Shown one piece after another: positions 11,301 to 19,255 of a stretch of 64,000 nt of DNA. Numbering within the stretch: the stretch's first letter is position 1; each line of letters starts with the position of its first letter. This DNA comes from Candidatus Endomicrobium procryptotermitis. GTDB lineage: Bacteria > Elusimicrobiota > Endomicrobiia > Endomicrobiales > Endomicrobiaceae. The notes beneath the pieces were generated by a model. That model saw nothing but the letters and a program-made list of their open reading frames with translations, searched no databases and was not told where the DNA came from. A program made the translations under genes and the position numbers. The stretch spans positions 1 to 64,000 of the forward strand of contig JAITIP010000003.1 of the NCBI GenBank assembly GCA_031279415.1, given 5' to 3'.

Positions 11301-12132
11301 TAAAAACATTTACCGAAGTAAAGCCTTTTCCCTGCAGTTTTTTTACTAGCTCTTCTTTCAACTCTTTTCCCGAATCAGCAATAATTTCACCTGTAGCTTT
11401 ATCGTAAATGTCTTCTGAAAGATATTCGTTGGCGAGATTAGAAGAAGGAGCATCAAGCTGAACTTCTTTGGATTCTCTGAAAAGACTTAAAATTTCTTCA
11501 TCGGTTTCAAAACCCAAAGCACGCAAAAACGTGGTAGCAAAGATTTTTCTTTTGCGGTCAATTCTGACAAAAAGTATGCCGTTTTGGTCAAACTCAAATT
11601 CAACCCATGCACCTCTATAAGGAATTATTCTCGAAAAATATAAGGGCTTGCCTAAAACAGTAACCCTTTTTTCTTCGTCTTCTTCGAATATGACACCAGG
11701 TGAACGGTGAATCTGACTGACAACTACGCGTTCCGCTCCGTTTATTATAAATGTAGCAGTATCCGTCATCAAAGGAACATCTCCGAAGTATACATCTTGT
11801 TCGGATAATTCTTTTTCTTTTCCATCTTCTTTTTTATGCAGCAATCTCAGTTTAACTTTTAGAGGAAGCGCGTAAGTGGCATCTCTAGCTATAGATTCTT
11901 CGACCGAATATTTGGGCTCGCCAAAAGAGTAAGAAACATATTCCAATATCAAGCTTCCATCGGAATTCGTTAAAGGAAATATGTCTTTAAAAGCACCTTC
12001 AAGTCCTTGGAATTTCCTCTTTTCCGCAGAAACATCTTTTTGTAAAAATTCTGCGAAAGAATCTTTCTGCATCTTCAAAAGAAGAGGCGGCTCTATCGGT
12101 GCGCCAATCTGTCCGAAGTTTACTTTATTCAT
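8356..12132 (-). CDS. rpoB: RNA polymerase beta subunit
   Basis: A 1258-residue beta subunit of the core polymerase. The rifampicin region reads GTSQLSQFMDQINPLAELTH followed by KRRLSALGPGG. The residues equivalent to E. coli Asp516, His526 and Ser531 are kept, so a rifampicin-sensitive pocket is predicted. The active-site segments GYNFEDAM and AGRHGNKG are present. A lysine/glutamate-rich coiled-coil stretch (TEKEKKKKQEDMHDAYDAA and onward) sits just before the DKLAGRHGNKG block. rpoC follows with a 4-base overlap. rpoB has its own promoter in the 167-base gap after rplL, so it can be expressed independently of rplJL. Confidence 0.98.
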   Translation of the reverse strand: MNKVNFGQIGAPIEPPLLLKMQKDSFAEFLQKDVSAEKRKFQGLEGAFKDIFPLTNSDGSLILEYVSYSFGEPKYSVEESIARDATYALPLKVKLRLLHKKEDGKEKELSEQDVYFGDVPLMTDTATFIINGAERVVVSQIHRSPGVIFEEDEEKRVTVLGKPLYFSRIIPYRGAWVEFEFDQNGILFVRIDRKRKIFATTFLRALGFETDEEILSLFRESKEVQLDAPSSNLANEYLSEDIYDKATGEIIADSGKELKEELVKKLQGKGFTSVNVFKDSTILLTLKKDVIKSQKEAVNHIYRVLKTQEFIMQERAQGFLEELLFKSVRRYDLTTVGRYKILKKLVPIFEYYAKNFKLTIPADNKRTLTREDVVATLKYLLMLYNGESEFTEGKQSIKIGLDDIDHLGNRRVRSVGELLENQIRIGLVQMARLVKEHMNNQDKANVTPRSLTNITQFVAQIRKFFGTSQLSQFMDQINPLAELTHKRRLSALGPGGLNRKRAGFEVRDVHHTHYGRVCPIETPEGPNIGLITSLSTFARVNPYGLIETPYKKVKNGIATDKIEYLTADKEDEFFVAQANTPVDNKGKILIDSVQGRKWDDFLFQPPAKVDYMDISPMQVISISAALIPFLEHDDANRALMGCNMQRQGVPLLVTEVPLVATGIEEKVARDSVVVVVAKSEGEVVSVSSDEIMIYSKNSGETDVYNLRKYARSNQDTCINQRPLVNLGDTVKKGQIIADGPATKNGQIALGQNLLIAFMPWDGYNFEDAMLLSEKLIQDDKFTSVHIREFQTEARETKGRPEEITKDIPNVGSEDLLNLDEDGVIKVGSMVQRGDILVGKTAPKGEQQTTPEERLLRVLFGKKAEDVQDASLRVPPGISGKVIAVRTFVRLEKLTEKEKKKKQEDMHDAYDAAKQKLRKDKKELLAKANKSEAAKIEDVYKKKEEILKKNYENDKERFKKGDELPVSVNKIVKVYIASKTKVQVGDKLAGRHGNKGIVARILPVEDMPRLPDGTPVDCVLSPLAIPSRMNVGQLLEVMLGWAGKTLDTQMVTPVFDGASEEQIKEYVEKAKAQILNEKKKELTARGLKGKELEEALDKYAKEALPTNDCKVTLYDGRSGEPFMEKVTVGVMYVLKLNHLVEDKMHARSTGPYSLITRQPLGGKAQFGGQRFGEMEVWAVEGYGAAHILQEFLTVKSDDVDGRVKMYDSIIRGESISEPGVPESFKVLVSELKALGLNVELLAESVSQEKQEKTKGVSKK

Positions 12133-12183
12133 TGTATTTAAACCTATTAGAAATTATTGTTCATAAATTACAAATAAATATTT

Positions 12184-12211
12184 ATTATACATAATAAATA
12201 TCATTTGTCAA
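12184..12211 (-). promoter_or_regulatory. Promoter of rpoBC
   Basis: On the minus strand TTGACA (12206-12211) and TATAAT (12184-12189) are separated by 16 bases. Both hexamers match the sigma-70 consensus exactly. The -10 box is about 50 bases before the rpoB start, in the rplL-rpoB gap. Confidence 0.75.
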
Positions 12212-12299
12212 CTGCTATATAAACCGATGCAACAAGCACATCAGCCTAGAAATCAAAACTACCATTCGGGAACAAATGCTCTTATGCATATTGTTAGGT

Positions 12300-12680
12300 T
12301 TACTTGAGTTCAACTGTTGCGCCCGCTTCGGCAAATTTTTTCTTCAATTCTTCCGCTTCGGCTTTTGCAACATTTTCTTTTACTGTTTTAGGAGCACCCT
12401 CAACCAAATCTTTAGCTTCTTTCAAGCCTAAACCACTAACTTCTCTTACCACTTTAATAACATTTATTTTATTTGCACCTGCGCTTGTAAGTACAACATT
12501 AAATTCGGTTTTTTCTTCTGCCGCCGGAGCAGCCGCTGCTGACACGGGGGCCGCTGCTGCCACGGGGACCGCTGCCGATACGCCAAATTTCTCTTCCAAA
12601 GCTTTTACCAATTCAGAAATTTCGATTAACGACATTCCTGAAATTGCTTCAATCAACTGTTCTTTTGATAATGCTGACAT
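12300..12680 (-). CDS. rplL: 50S ribosomal protein L7/L12
   Basis: A 126-residue stalk protein that recruits the translational GTPases. The N-terminal dimerisation domain is followed by an Ala/Pro-rich hinge (about residues 37-52) and the C-terminal domain with [20 protein letters not shown] and the end [11 protein letters not shown] start it at the ATG at 12680 ([12 protein letters not shown]). The in-frame ATG five codons upstream lies inside the Shine-Dalgarno sequence (GGAGGA) that serves this start. It is separated from rplJ by 241 bases, much more than usual for this pair. Confidence 0.97.
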   Translation of the reverse strand: MSALSKEQLIEAISGMSLIEISELVKALEEKFGVSAAVPVAAAAPVSAAAAPAAEEKTEFNVVLTSAGANKINVIKVVREVSGLGLKEAKDLVEGAPKTVKENVAKAEAEELKKKFAEAGATVELK

Positions 12681-12921
12681 TTTACTATCCTCCATTAACG
12701 TCCCAGACGTTTTTTATTAAATTTATTCAAGTAATTTCTATCCTGTGGCATAACATTAACTGAGCCGCATTTTGGATATTTTTTCTTTCCATAAACAGAC
12801 CTCAATTAAACAAACGAAATGCTGCCTCTTAACCCTCTATTACCACCTTTTTTCACAATTAGTACAAGTTGTACATCTCTCTAACATACCTGAAACTGTC
12901 CACTATCTTTTATTTGCCGAG

Positions 12922-13437
12922 TTATGCCATCTGCTTTTTTGCTATTGCATCTAAAACGGTTACCAGTCCTCTTATGTTTGCGGCCAACACGTTTACAAAA
13001 CCCGTTATCGGCGCATTCAAGCTGCCAAGCATTTTAGCGATAAGAATTTCTTTTGAAGGAAGCGAGGAGAGTTGTGACACTACAGAAGGTTCTACGAATT
13101 TACCATCAAAAAAAGCCGCTTTAATCTTGAGTTTATCGTTGGCTTTTGCAAACTCAACCACGACTTTTGCTGGAGAAACGACATCTCCATTTTCAATTAC
13201 AAGCGCCGTGGGACCTGTGAAATTATCGCCAGCGTCAATTCCCGCTTCTTTAAGCGCGATTTCGCTTAAAGTGTTTTTTACAACAGCATATTCACTGTTT
13301 AAAGGGCGGAGCTTGGAACGAAGTTCGGAAATTTTTTCTACGGTGAGTCCGTGATATTCAGTCAATATCATGCCCTTCATGCTCTTGAACTTCTTGGTTA
13401 AGTTCTTAACCTCCTGCTGATTTTTTAAATTTGGCAT
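12922..13437 (-). CDS. rplJ: 50S ribosomal protein L10
   Basis: A 171-residue L10, the stalk base protein that anchors L7/L12 dimers on 23S rRNA and represses its own operon. Recognisable stretches are SMKGMILTEYHGLTVEKISE near the N-terminus and GPTALVIENGDVVSPAKV in the middle. The C-terminal helix that carries L7/L12 (LGSLNAPITGFVNVLAANIR onward) is present. It begins 17 bases after the stop of a small exported protein, not directly after a leader, with a GGAGAA ribosome-binding site. rplK and rplA are not upstream here. Confidence 0.97.
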   Translation of the reverse strand: MPNLKNQQEVKNLTKKFKSMKGMILTEYHGLTVEKISELRSKLRPLNSEYAVVKNTLSEIALKEAGIDAGDNFTGPTALVIENGDVVSPAKVVVEFAKANDKLKIKAAFFDGKFVEPSVVSQLSSLPSKEILIAKMLGSLNAPITGFVNVLAANIRGLVTVLDAIAKKQMA

Positions 13438-13454
13438 TTTTGTTCTCCAAACAT

Positions 13455-13778
13455 CTAATATTGTTTATTTTCAAATTCTTTTACTACGGCTTCGGCCTTA
13501 TCTGCGGCTTCTTGTAGAACTCTTATATATTCTTTTACATAAACGTCGGCGCTGTCAAAATAAGCTTCTCTGTTGCTGCCTTCGACTTTTTTGTACTTGA
13601 ACTTAATGGATTCTGTCAGCCTGTTTGAAAGTTTTGATAATTTTGAACTTACTTTATTCAATTTAGAACTGTTATCTTTCATAGCTTTGTTAAAACTGCC
13701 TACAGACATAGAATATGAGCTAGTCACCATTATCGCAACCAACAAAACTACAACAAATGTTGACTGTACTATTTTCAT
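13455..13778 (-). CDS. Small exported helical protein between the L10 leader and rplJ
   Basis: A 107-residue protein of no family I recognise. Residues 1-23 form a Sec signal peptide (MKIVQSTFVVVLLVAIMVTSSYS). The mature part is Lys/Ser/Glu-rich and predicted helical: a heptad-like stretch NSSKLNKVSSKLSKLSNRL, then a tyrosine-containing segment and a final helix AADKAEAVVKEFENK. No cysteine is present. It lies immediately downstream of a promoter, an L10-leader-like RNA and a terminator hairpin, and only 17 bases before rplJ. It therefore appears to be co-transcribed with, and controlled by, the L10 autoregulatory system. A GGGG motif 8 bases before the ATG may serve as ribosome-binding site. 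Confidence 0.7.
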   Translation of the reverse strand: MKIVQSTFVVVLLVAIMVTSSYSMSVGSFNKAMKDNSSKLNKVSSKLSKLSNRLTESIKFKYKKVEGSNREAYFDSADVYVKEYIRVLQEAADKAEAVVKEFENKQY

Positions 13779-13794
13779 AAAATTATCCCCATTA

Positions 13795-13831
13795 GAAATA
13801 AAAAACTTCTCTCAAAGACCGTAAAGAGAAG
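13795..13831 (-). terminator. Terminator-like attenuator at the end of the L10 leader
   Basis: On the minus strand, CTTCTCT (13825-13831) and AGAGAAG (13806-13812) form a 7-bp stem followed by TTTTTT-ATTT. It lies between the L10-leader-like hairpin and the 107-residue ORF, about 17 bases before its start codon. Premature termination here would down-regulate the exported protein, L10 and L7/L12 together. Confidence 0.6.
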
Positions 13832-13854
13832 CATAAATAAAAATCTATTTATTT

Positions 13855-13919
13855 GTCTCGGCAAGATGGGAATAAGTTCCCTTTTTAATGTCTTTGACAT
13901 CTTGCTGTCTTTGAACGTA
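13855..13919 (-). ncRNA. Ribosomal protein L10 leader, L10-binding kink-turn hairpin
   Basis: The minus-strand RNA reads GACAG-CAAGATG, an internal loop with a small GGGAA/TTCCC hairpin, then CATCTTG-CCGAGAC. A 7-bp stem flanked by GACAG on one side and CCGAGAC on the other is how I remember the L10(L12)4-binding kink-turn of L10 leaders in many bacteria, which mimics the site on 23S rRNA. It is preceded by a consensus promoter and followed by an intrinsic terminator hairpin. The family assignment is from memory of the consensus; a covariance-model scan (Rfam L10_leader) would decide. Confidence 0.62.
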
Positions 13920-13958
13920 CAACACTGTGTGGCAGCCAAAAAAACTAAATATTTTAGG

Positions 13959-13987
13959 ATTATATCACAAACTCAAAAATTTGTCAA
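13959..13987 (-). promoter_or_regulatory. Promoter of the L10 leader-rplJL operon
   Basis: Minus strand TTGACA (13982-13987), 17-base spacer, TATAAT (13959-13964): an exact sigma-70 consensus. The predicted start, near 13952, lies just upstream of the L10-leader-like RNA. Confidence 0.8.
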
Positions 13988-14380
13988 ACAAAAACAATTT
14001 GATTATAATTATTTAAAGCTTCACAGGGCTTTAATTTTTAATAACCGACTGTTTTCCCCTATGGAATTCTTTAACCTAAAAAGTGCCAAAGTGGCTTGCC
14101 CCTAACGATACCTATCTGGAGACTTCCTATCTTAAAAAAAGGAGATTTTCTCCCAAGTATCCTATGCGGCCCTTTTGGAAAAAGAAGAATTAACGGCACA
14201 GACTTTAAAACAAAGTTCTTTTAATTAGCCAATGACGTAAGTTGTTAAAGCTGTTGGAATTCCTTTTGCGCATCTGTTGTATCTAAGCTCAGATTTTTTT
14301 GGATTTGACAATATAAAAGCGCGATTTTTGTCTATTTTCACCAAATAAAAAACAAGCTTTGTTCACACTCTATTTTTTAG
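13988..14380. other. 393-base gap with no gene recognised
   Basis: No reading frame here has a plausible start, ribosome-binding site and composition. It holds a possible weak terminator (listed separately) and a 16-base sequence at 14095-14110 that recurs exactly at 54214-54229. It may be the remnant of a lost gene. Confidence 0.5.
14134..14153 (-). terminator. Weak terminator-like hairpin downstream of the barrel gene
   Basis: On the minus strand GGAGA-AAA-TCTCC is followed by seven T residues. The stem is only 5 bp, and it lies about 230 bases after the outer-membrane barrel gene that ends at 14381. Confidence 0.35.
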
Positions 14381-14995
14381 TTAGTTTCTTCTTAGTCTGC
14401 CGAATTTATAACCCACGCCAATACCGAGTCTGCTGTAGGTAAAGTCGCTTTCTTTAGTAGCATAAAAAGATCTTTCTTGCTTAATATTGCCATTATAAAA
14501 AGCATAAGTTATATCAAGAAACAGCCCAAACTGAAATTCCCAGCCCGTAACAAAAGCATAGTATAATCCGCCTGTATAGGTCTCGTTCCACCCCGAAACG
14601 TCATAGTTTGTGTCAATGTAAAACAAGTTATAACCTAAATTAAATCTAAAAAATAATTCAGGCACAGGTCTGATAGGGTTTGTTTGAATTGAAAGATAAA
14701 GAGGAAAAAACCAAAAAACATCGTCAACTTCAACTGAGTTGTATTTATATAATCTTGGAATTAATACTTCAAAACCGCCGCCGATTTTTAAATAGTCACC
14801 CAAACCGCCTATGCTTCTAAGATAATCGCCTGAAAAAGTGGCTGAAGTTTCAGCATCAAACGTTCTAACATCCTTTTGCTTATACTCCCCTTGAAAATCA
14901 ATGCTCGTCCTTAAATTGAACTCTGCAAAAGCCGTTCCTGCCATAAAAGCTGCTACTGCTGCCAAAACAAATTTTGAAACAAAAAGATTCTTCAT
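14381..14995 (-). CDS. Small outer-membrane beta-barrel protein
   Basis: A 204-residue protein with a signal peptide (cleavage expected after AGTAFA, about residue 24). The mature part alternates polar and hydrophobic residues with many Tyr/Phe, as in transmembrane beta strands (for example LFFRFNLGYNLFYIDTNYD and WEFQFGLFLDITYAFYNG). It ends in GVGYKFGRLRRN. The YKF motif resembles a terminal barrel strand, but the basic tail after it is unusual. It starts after a good GGGAGG ribosome-binding site, about 100 bases downstream of the giant Pmp-like gene on the same strand. I cannot assign substrate or family beyond porin-like barrel. Confidence 0.7.
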   Translation of the reverse strand: MKNLFVSKFVLAAVAAFMAGTAFAEFNLRTSIDFQGEYKQKDVRTFDAETSATFSGDYLRSIGGLGDYLKIGGGFEVLIPRLYKYNSVEVDDVFWFFPLYLSIQTNPIRPVPELFFRFNLGYNLFYIDTNYDVSGWNETYTGGLYYAFVTGWEFQFGLFLDITYAFYNGNIKQERSFYATKESDFTYSRLGIGVGYKFGRLRRN

Positions 14996-15096
14996 TTATA
15001 CCTCCCATTTTAAATTAACTGCCATTATTTATAGAAATCTCCAATATTTTATATTCAAAAAAATTATTTCCAAGTATTTTGTTAAGGTCAAAAATG

Positions 15097-18000
15097 TTAC
15101 TCTACAAATATTTCGACACGTCTGTTATTTGCTCTTCCTTCTGCGGTTACATTTGTGTCTCTGGGCATTGTAGGACCGAATCCTATATACATCATTTTTT
15201 CTTCAGCAATTCCGTATAATACAAATTCATCATATACGGCTTTTGCTCTTGCTTTTGACAACTCTTTATTAAGCAGATTTCCGCCTGTGGAATCCGTATG
15301 ACCTTCTATTATTATGCGTTTATAATTAAATTGCTTGATTTCTTCCGCTTCTCTGGCAATGTCTTTTTTTGCTTCGTCGGTTAGCTCCGATTTTCCTACA
15401 GCAAAACTCGCCATGTTCAAACTATAAGATTTCAGTATGGGTTTTTCTCTTCTTTTTATTGCTTCTATTTTTTGTTCTTCAACAACTTTTTCATCCATCA
15501 TATCAATATCTTCTGATCTCTGAACCGCCGGCTCGGGTGTCAGTATTGGTATCGACACCTGTGCAGGCTCAGGTTCATGGTAAGGTTCGCTATATTGTTG
15601 TACTCTATCGCTGCGGTCTGTCGGTTTGCAGAAAGTGTATCTCAAACCTACATTTCCATATAAATTTTGGTATCTGGCTGCGCCGTAATAATTTGCGTTG
15701 ACAAATATTTTTAAGCCTTCAGTAAGTCTTAAAGAAACGCCTGCACCACCGCCAAGTTCAAGATCACCTTCTTTTGCACCTCTGGTTTTAAATGAGGCAT
15801 TTGTTCCTTCAAAAACATTGTTAATTTCAGGCTCTGTCCCACTAAATAAATATTTAGCTTCAACATTGGCATAAAAATCTAAAATATCCTCTTCATATTG
15901 CAGACCGGCTCCTATTCTTCCCGCCGTCCTTAAATAATTTCCGCCTTTAACATCAAGATTGCAAATTCCGGCTGCATTTTCTTTGAAAGCACCGTAACTT
16001 GCATTGGCGAACTCAAATCCTGCATACGGTCTAAACTTTGTATTAAATGTAACATCGAGTTTAAAAGCTCCTTCAAGGTCAAAATTCAAAGTAGTAGTTT
16101 TAATTTCGGCATCTGCTGCAGCATTTATATAAGGTATATACCTTTTTGTCTCAAAGGAATCAAAGCTGAGTAAAGACAAAGCTTTTAATTCCCAATCTTT
16201 TTTTATGTAGCCTCCGTAAATTCCAGCACCGGTTTTTGTTCCGTCGGCTCTATTTTTTCCCTGTTCTATGGAATCATTACCGAATCTTCCGTATATGCCG
16301 AGCATTAAATTGCTGTCTTTCATAAATCTGTCATATCCAGCCATAAAACCTGTAGAAATATCTTTATAATCTCCCGGAGAATTGTCATTTTCATAGAAAG
16401 TTTCAATTCCGTGTTTTGCCTGCACCCATAAAGCGTTGCTTATAGTATGTTCTTCGCGGCAATGATTTTTTATTCTGTCGTATATCTCATTATTCGGACT
16501 GTCCGTCGCTGCATTTCTGATTACGTTTGGAAGAAAATATCCTGCTAAATATGTAAGTATTTCTTTTATGGTTTCATCCCCGCGCGATTCAATATCGGAC
16601 AAAACAATATCCCACGGATCGTTGCTGTTTACTGTTTCCGATATTTTATCTAAAGCATCTGCCGCTTCTTGCTGATTAAAAGTTTCTCCTTCTATTTTTC
16701 CAAAATCAGTGGCATTTTTATTACCCAGTACTGCCAATGTAACCCAATTTAAATAAGCTCCGCCATAACTGACTTCAGGTGTTTTTGTTAAAACCGCGGG
16801 AGATAAAACATTTACCGCGCTGAAACTTCCTGTATAAGTTTCATAATTTATAAGTCTGTAGATTTTTTTCCTGAATTCCTCGTTGGTTATATGATCGGCC
16901 TTTACTTCCAGAACGCTTGATGTTTCGTTATCTAAATTTCCAGATATGATTATTGTATCGTTTGAACCTTGAAAAATATCTATAGCAAGCGTTCCCTTGT
17001 TATTCAATGTTTTCATATAAGCCGTATCGCTTATTTCGTTCTGCATATTAAATCTAGCGCCTATGTCATTATTTACTGTGCTTGCGTCCATAAGAGAACC
17101 TGCTTTAAGATTAAAATTCCCTTTTGAATTTAAATCCAAAGTGTCAAAAGTGCCGTAAAGATTAAAATCACCGGCTCCAGAAATTTCAAAGTATGTAGCC
17201 GCATTTGTGCTCCCTGAGACGCCGTCAACCATTTCAACCGATGTTCCCGCATCAGTATAGAAAAATGCTCTGCTATAGTTGTCAAGATATATGGCATTGC
17301 TTACTCCGTCTGCGGAATTGCCGCGAAATATGGTTTTAGCAGCGGCAGACGGCAGAGTACTTGAACGAAATACAGAGAAATCCGTGTCGTTTCCTTTTAT
17401 ATACACGGCTCCGCCTGAAATATTTGCATGGTTGCTTACAAATTCTCCATTTACTACCATGACTTCACTGCCGGCTTCAATGCTTATTGCACCTCCCAAA
17501 AGTGCGGCATTGCCATAAAAATATCCACCGGGAGTATTAAATATTACCGATGAATTATTTACCGCAACAGCACCTCCTTTGCCTCCAGCGGTATTATTCA
17601 TAAATGTGGCGGAAGAAGAAGTCGTAAAGGTAACTACCGAGCCAGTCGTGACATATAACCCACCGCCATCGCGTCCAGCTCTGTTATTTCTGAATATCAT
17701 ATTGGCGCCGTTAAAATTCATTGTGCTCAAATTACCGGCATAAATCCCACCTCCATAATAAGCGACATTACCTTCATCGGCATTAGCTCCACCGACAAGA
17801 ATATCTCCAAAGAAAACAGTACTGCTGTCTGCCCACAAAAAACCGCCCCAGCCGGTCGCCCCGGCGTTGTTGCCTTGAGCTGTCACCTTTGTTCGAGTAA
17901 AATCAGCATATGCATTATATGCTATATCCACGGCACCTGTGCCGTATCTGTTATTTGTCATAAAATTATCTTTAAATACGGTATTGTCTCCACGAAAAAA

Positions 18001-18888
18001 AATTCTAGCGCCATTTCTTACAAGCAAGGCGCCTACCGCATCTGAACTTTGGTTATCTTGAAACACCGTATTAGTTCCGGAAAAAGTAACCTCAGAGCTG
18101 TCTGTTACATACATTGCACCTGCTGAAAATGATGCATTATTTATAAAACTCGTATTTCCCGTAAAATTTATTATGGTTGAACCTCCGCTGGAAAATATAA
18201 CTCCTCCAAAACCACTTGTGTTTGTTACCGAAAGTGCGGTATTTCCCGTAAACGTTGCCGTGGCAAAATTAATCGTGCCGGCAGAAACTGCCGATAAAAA
18301 ACCTCCGTTTCCTACTGACGTATGATTGCCTAAAGCTTCCAATTCGCTGCCCAAAAAATCGGCTGAAGCACCAGCGGTAAGAGATATGGAGCCGCCGTTT
18401 TGCTCTGTGGAATTATTTGAAAAAATTATTTTTCCCGTAAAATTGAGAGATGAGTTATTTGAAGCATATATTGCTCCTCCTTCATTTGAAGCAGAGTTAT
18501 TGTTAAAAATTGTGCTTCCGCTGACGTTTAATCTTGAATTTGTTCCTGTTATACTTATTGCTCCACCTGCACCTGTATAGTTTCCGTTGCGTACAGCTGC
18601 AGAAGTCAGCGTAACATTTATGCTGTTAGCAGCAATGGTCATCATATTCCCGATTCTATTCATATCAATATTTCGACCGTTTCCGGTAATTGTCAGCGAA
18701 GACGGAACGTTAACTGTCAGGGAATTTGAATTGGCTTTAATAATATCGCTTTGAATAAGTGATATATCATTTCCTATTAATAGATTTGTTTGCAACCCAT
18801 TATAATCAATAACATCAACCGCAAAACCATCTGAATAAAGCAAAAAACATGCCACCCCAACAAAAAAATAAGAAATTATCCGTTTCAT
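15097..18888 (-). CDS. Pmp-like autotransporter with C-terminal OmpA domain (copy 1)
   Basis: A 1263-residue surface protein. I choose the ATG at 18888 because it has an AGAGGT ribosome-binding site and directly starts a signal peptide (MKRIISYFFVGVACFLLYSDGFA). Residues to about 640 form a beta-helix passenger with Pmp-type repeats such as GGAIYASNNSSLNFTGK, FSNNST and GGGLYVTTG. Residues about 818-1086 are an autotransporter barrel, from ALWVQAKHG to GNVGLRYTF. A Pro/Glu-rich linker follows. Residues about 1152-1263 are an OmpA-type peptidoglycan-binding domain (IIIEGHTDSTGG, LSKARAKAV, NNRRVEIFVE). Autotransporters normally end at the barrel, so a periplasmic OmpA anchor after it is unusual. 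Cys residues flank the barrel (NHCREE and YTFC). The paralogue at 20150-23929 has the same build. Confidence 0.9.
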   Translation of the reverse strand: MKRIISYFFVGVACFLLYSDGFAVDVIDYNGLQTNLLIGNDISLIQSDIIKANSNSLTVNVPSSLTITGNGRNIDMNRIGNMMTIAANSINVTLTSAAVRNGNYTGAGGAISITGTNSRLNVSGSTIFNNNSASNEGGAIYASNNSSLNFTGKIIFSNNSTEQNGGSISLTAGASADFLGSELEALGNHTSVGNGGFLSAVSAGTINFATATFTGNTALSVTNTSGFGGVIFSSGGSTIINFTGNTSFINNASFSAGAMYVTDSSEVTFSGTNTVFQDNQSSDAVGALLVRNGARIFFRGDNTVFKDNFMTNNRYGTGAVDIAYNAYADFTRTKVTAQGNNAGATGWGGFLWADSSTVFFGDILVGGANADEGNVAYYGGGIYAGNLSTMNFNGANMIFRNNRAGRDGGGLYVTTGSVVTFTTSSSATFMNNTAGGKGGAVAVNNSSVIFNTPGGYFYGNAALLGGAISIEAGSEVMVVNGEFVSNHANISGGAVYIKGNDTDFSVFRSSTLPSAAAKTIFRGNSADGVSNAIYLDNYSRAFFYTDAGTSVEMVDGVSGSTNAATYFEISGAGDFNLYGTFDTLDLNSKGNFNLKAGSLMDASTVNNDIGARFNMQNEISDTAYMKTLNNKGTLAIDIFQGSNDTIIISGNLDNETSSVLEVKADHITNEEFRKKIYRLINYETYTGSFSAVNVLSPAVLTKTPEVSYGGAYLNWVTLAVLGNKNATDFGKIEGETFNQQEAADALDKISETVNSNDPWDIVLSDIESRGDETIKEILTYLAGYFLPNVIRNAATDSPNNEIYDRIKNHCREEHTISNALWVQAKHGIETFYENDNSPGDYKDISTGFMAGYDRFMKDSNLMLGIYGRFGNDSIEQGKNRADGTKTGAGIYGGYIKKDWELKALSLLSFDSFETKRYIPYINAAADAEIKTTTLNFDLEGAFKLDVTFNTKFRPYAGFEFANASYGAFKENAAGICNLDVKGGNYLRTAGRIGAGLQYEEDILDFYANVEAKYLFSGTEPEINNVFEGTNASFKTRGAKEGDLELGGGAGVSLRLTEGLKIFVNANYYGAARYQNLYGNVGLRYTFCKPTDRSDRVQQYSEPYHEPEPAQVSIPILTPEPAVQRSEDIDMMDEKVVEEQKIEAIKRREKPILKSYSLNMASFAVGKSELTDEAKKDIAREAEEIKQFNYKRIIIEGHTDSTGGNLLNKELSKARAKAVYDEFVLYGIAEEKMMYIGFGPTMPRDTNVTAEGRANNRRVEIFVE

Positions 18889-19255
18889 TTCATACCTCTT
18901 TATATATTTAAGTTTTTCCATAAAAATTACCAAAAACGCACAACCAAACGCATTGTGATTTTGAACTTGTATAATCTATTCTATGTTTTACCCAACTTAG
19001 AATTAAAATATAGCTAACTTGCTTTAAATCCGCACAATTTCTTTTTCTAAACAAATTTTTCGCTCTTTCATCATAACAATAGAACAAATTCATCATGCGC
19101 TTGATTGTAGCAAAATCCCTGATGGCTTTTTGTGCCGTTTGAAACGATCTTTTCAATTTTTAAACAGCCTTTTTCAACGATTGAAACAAAAGTTTCCACA
19201 ATCTTGGCATATTATATTTAAATAAATATATTACAGAGATTTTCGGATTTTTCAC
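18889..19255. other. Long upstream region of Pmp-like copy 1
   Basis: A 367-base stretch between the nitroreductase stop and the Pmp-like start. An 82-codon minus-strand frame crosses it but lacks a ribosome-binding site and any recognisable feature. It holds two inverted repeats of the same hexamer (listed separately). I read it as a long 5' regulatory region. Confidence 0.5.
19139..19186. repeat. Two inverted repeats TTGAAA/TTTCAA upstream of Pmp-like copy 1
   Basis: TTGAAA-N6-TTTCAA at 19139-19156 and TTTCAA-N3-TTGAAA at 19172-19186 use the same hexamer and its complement. They lie about 250-300 bases before the start at 18888. They could be operator half-sites, but AT-rich hexamers recur easily by chance. 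Confidence 0.4.

Noticed and set aside
12304-12720. 138-codon plus-strand frame over rplL
   Set aside because: Mirror of the Ala-rich rplL coding sequence; typical antisense artefact.
13866-14105. 79-codon plus-strand frame over the L10 leader promoter
   Set aside because: Antisense to the promoter and structured leader, no ribosome-binding site, no family.
18908-19156. 82-codon minus-strand frame before Pmp-like copy 1
   Set aside because: No ribosome-binding site, no recognisable domain, overlaps the Pmp start signals; more likely leader DNA.
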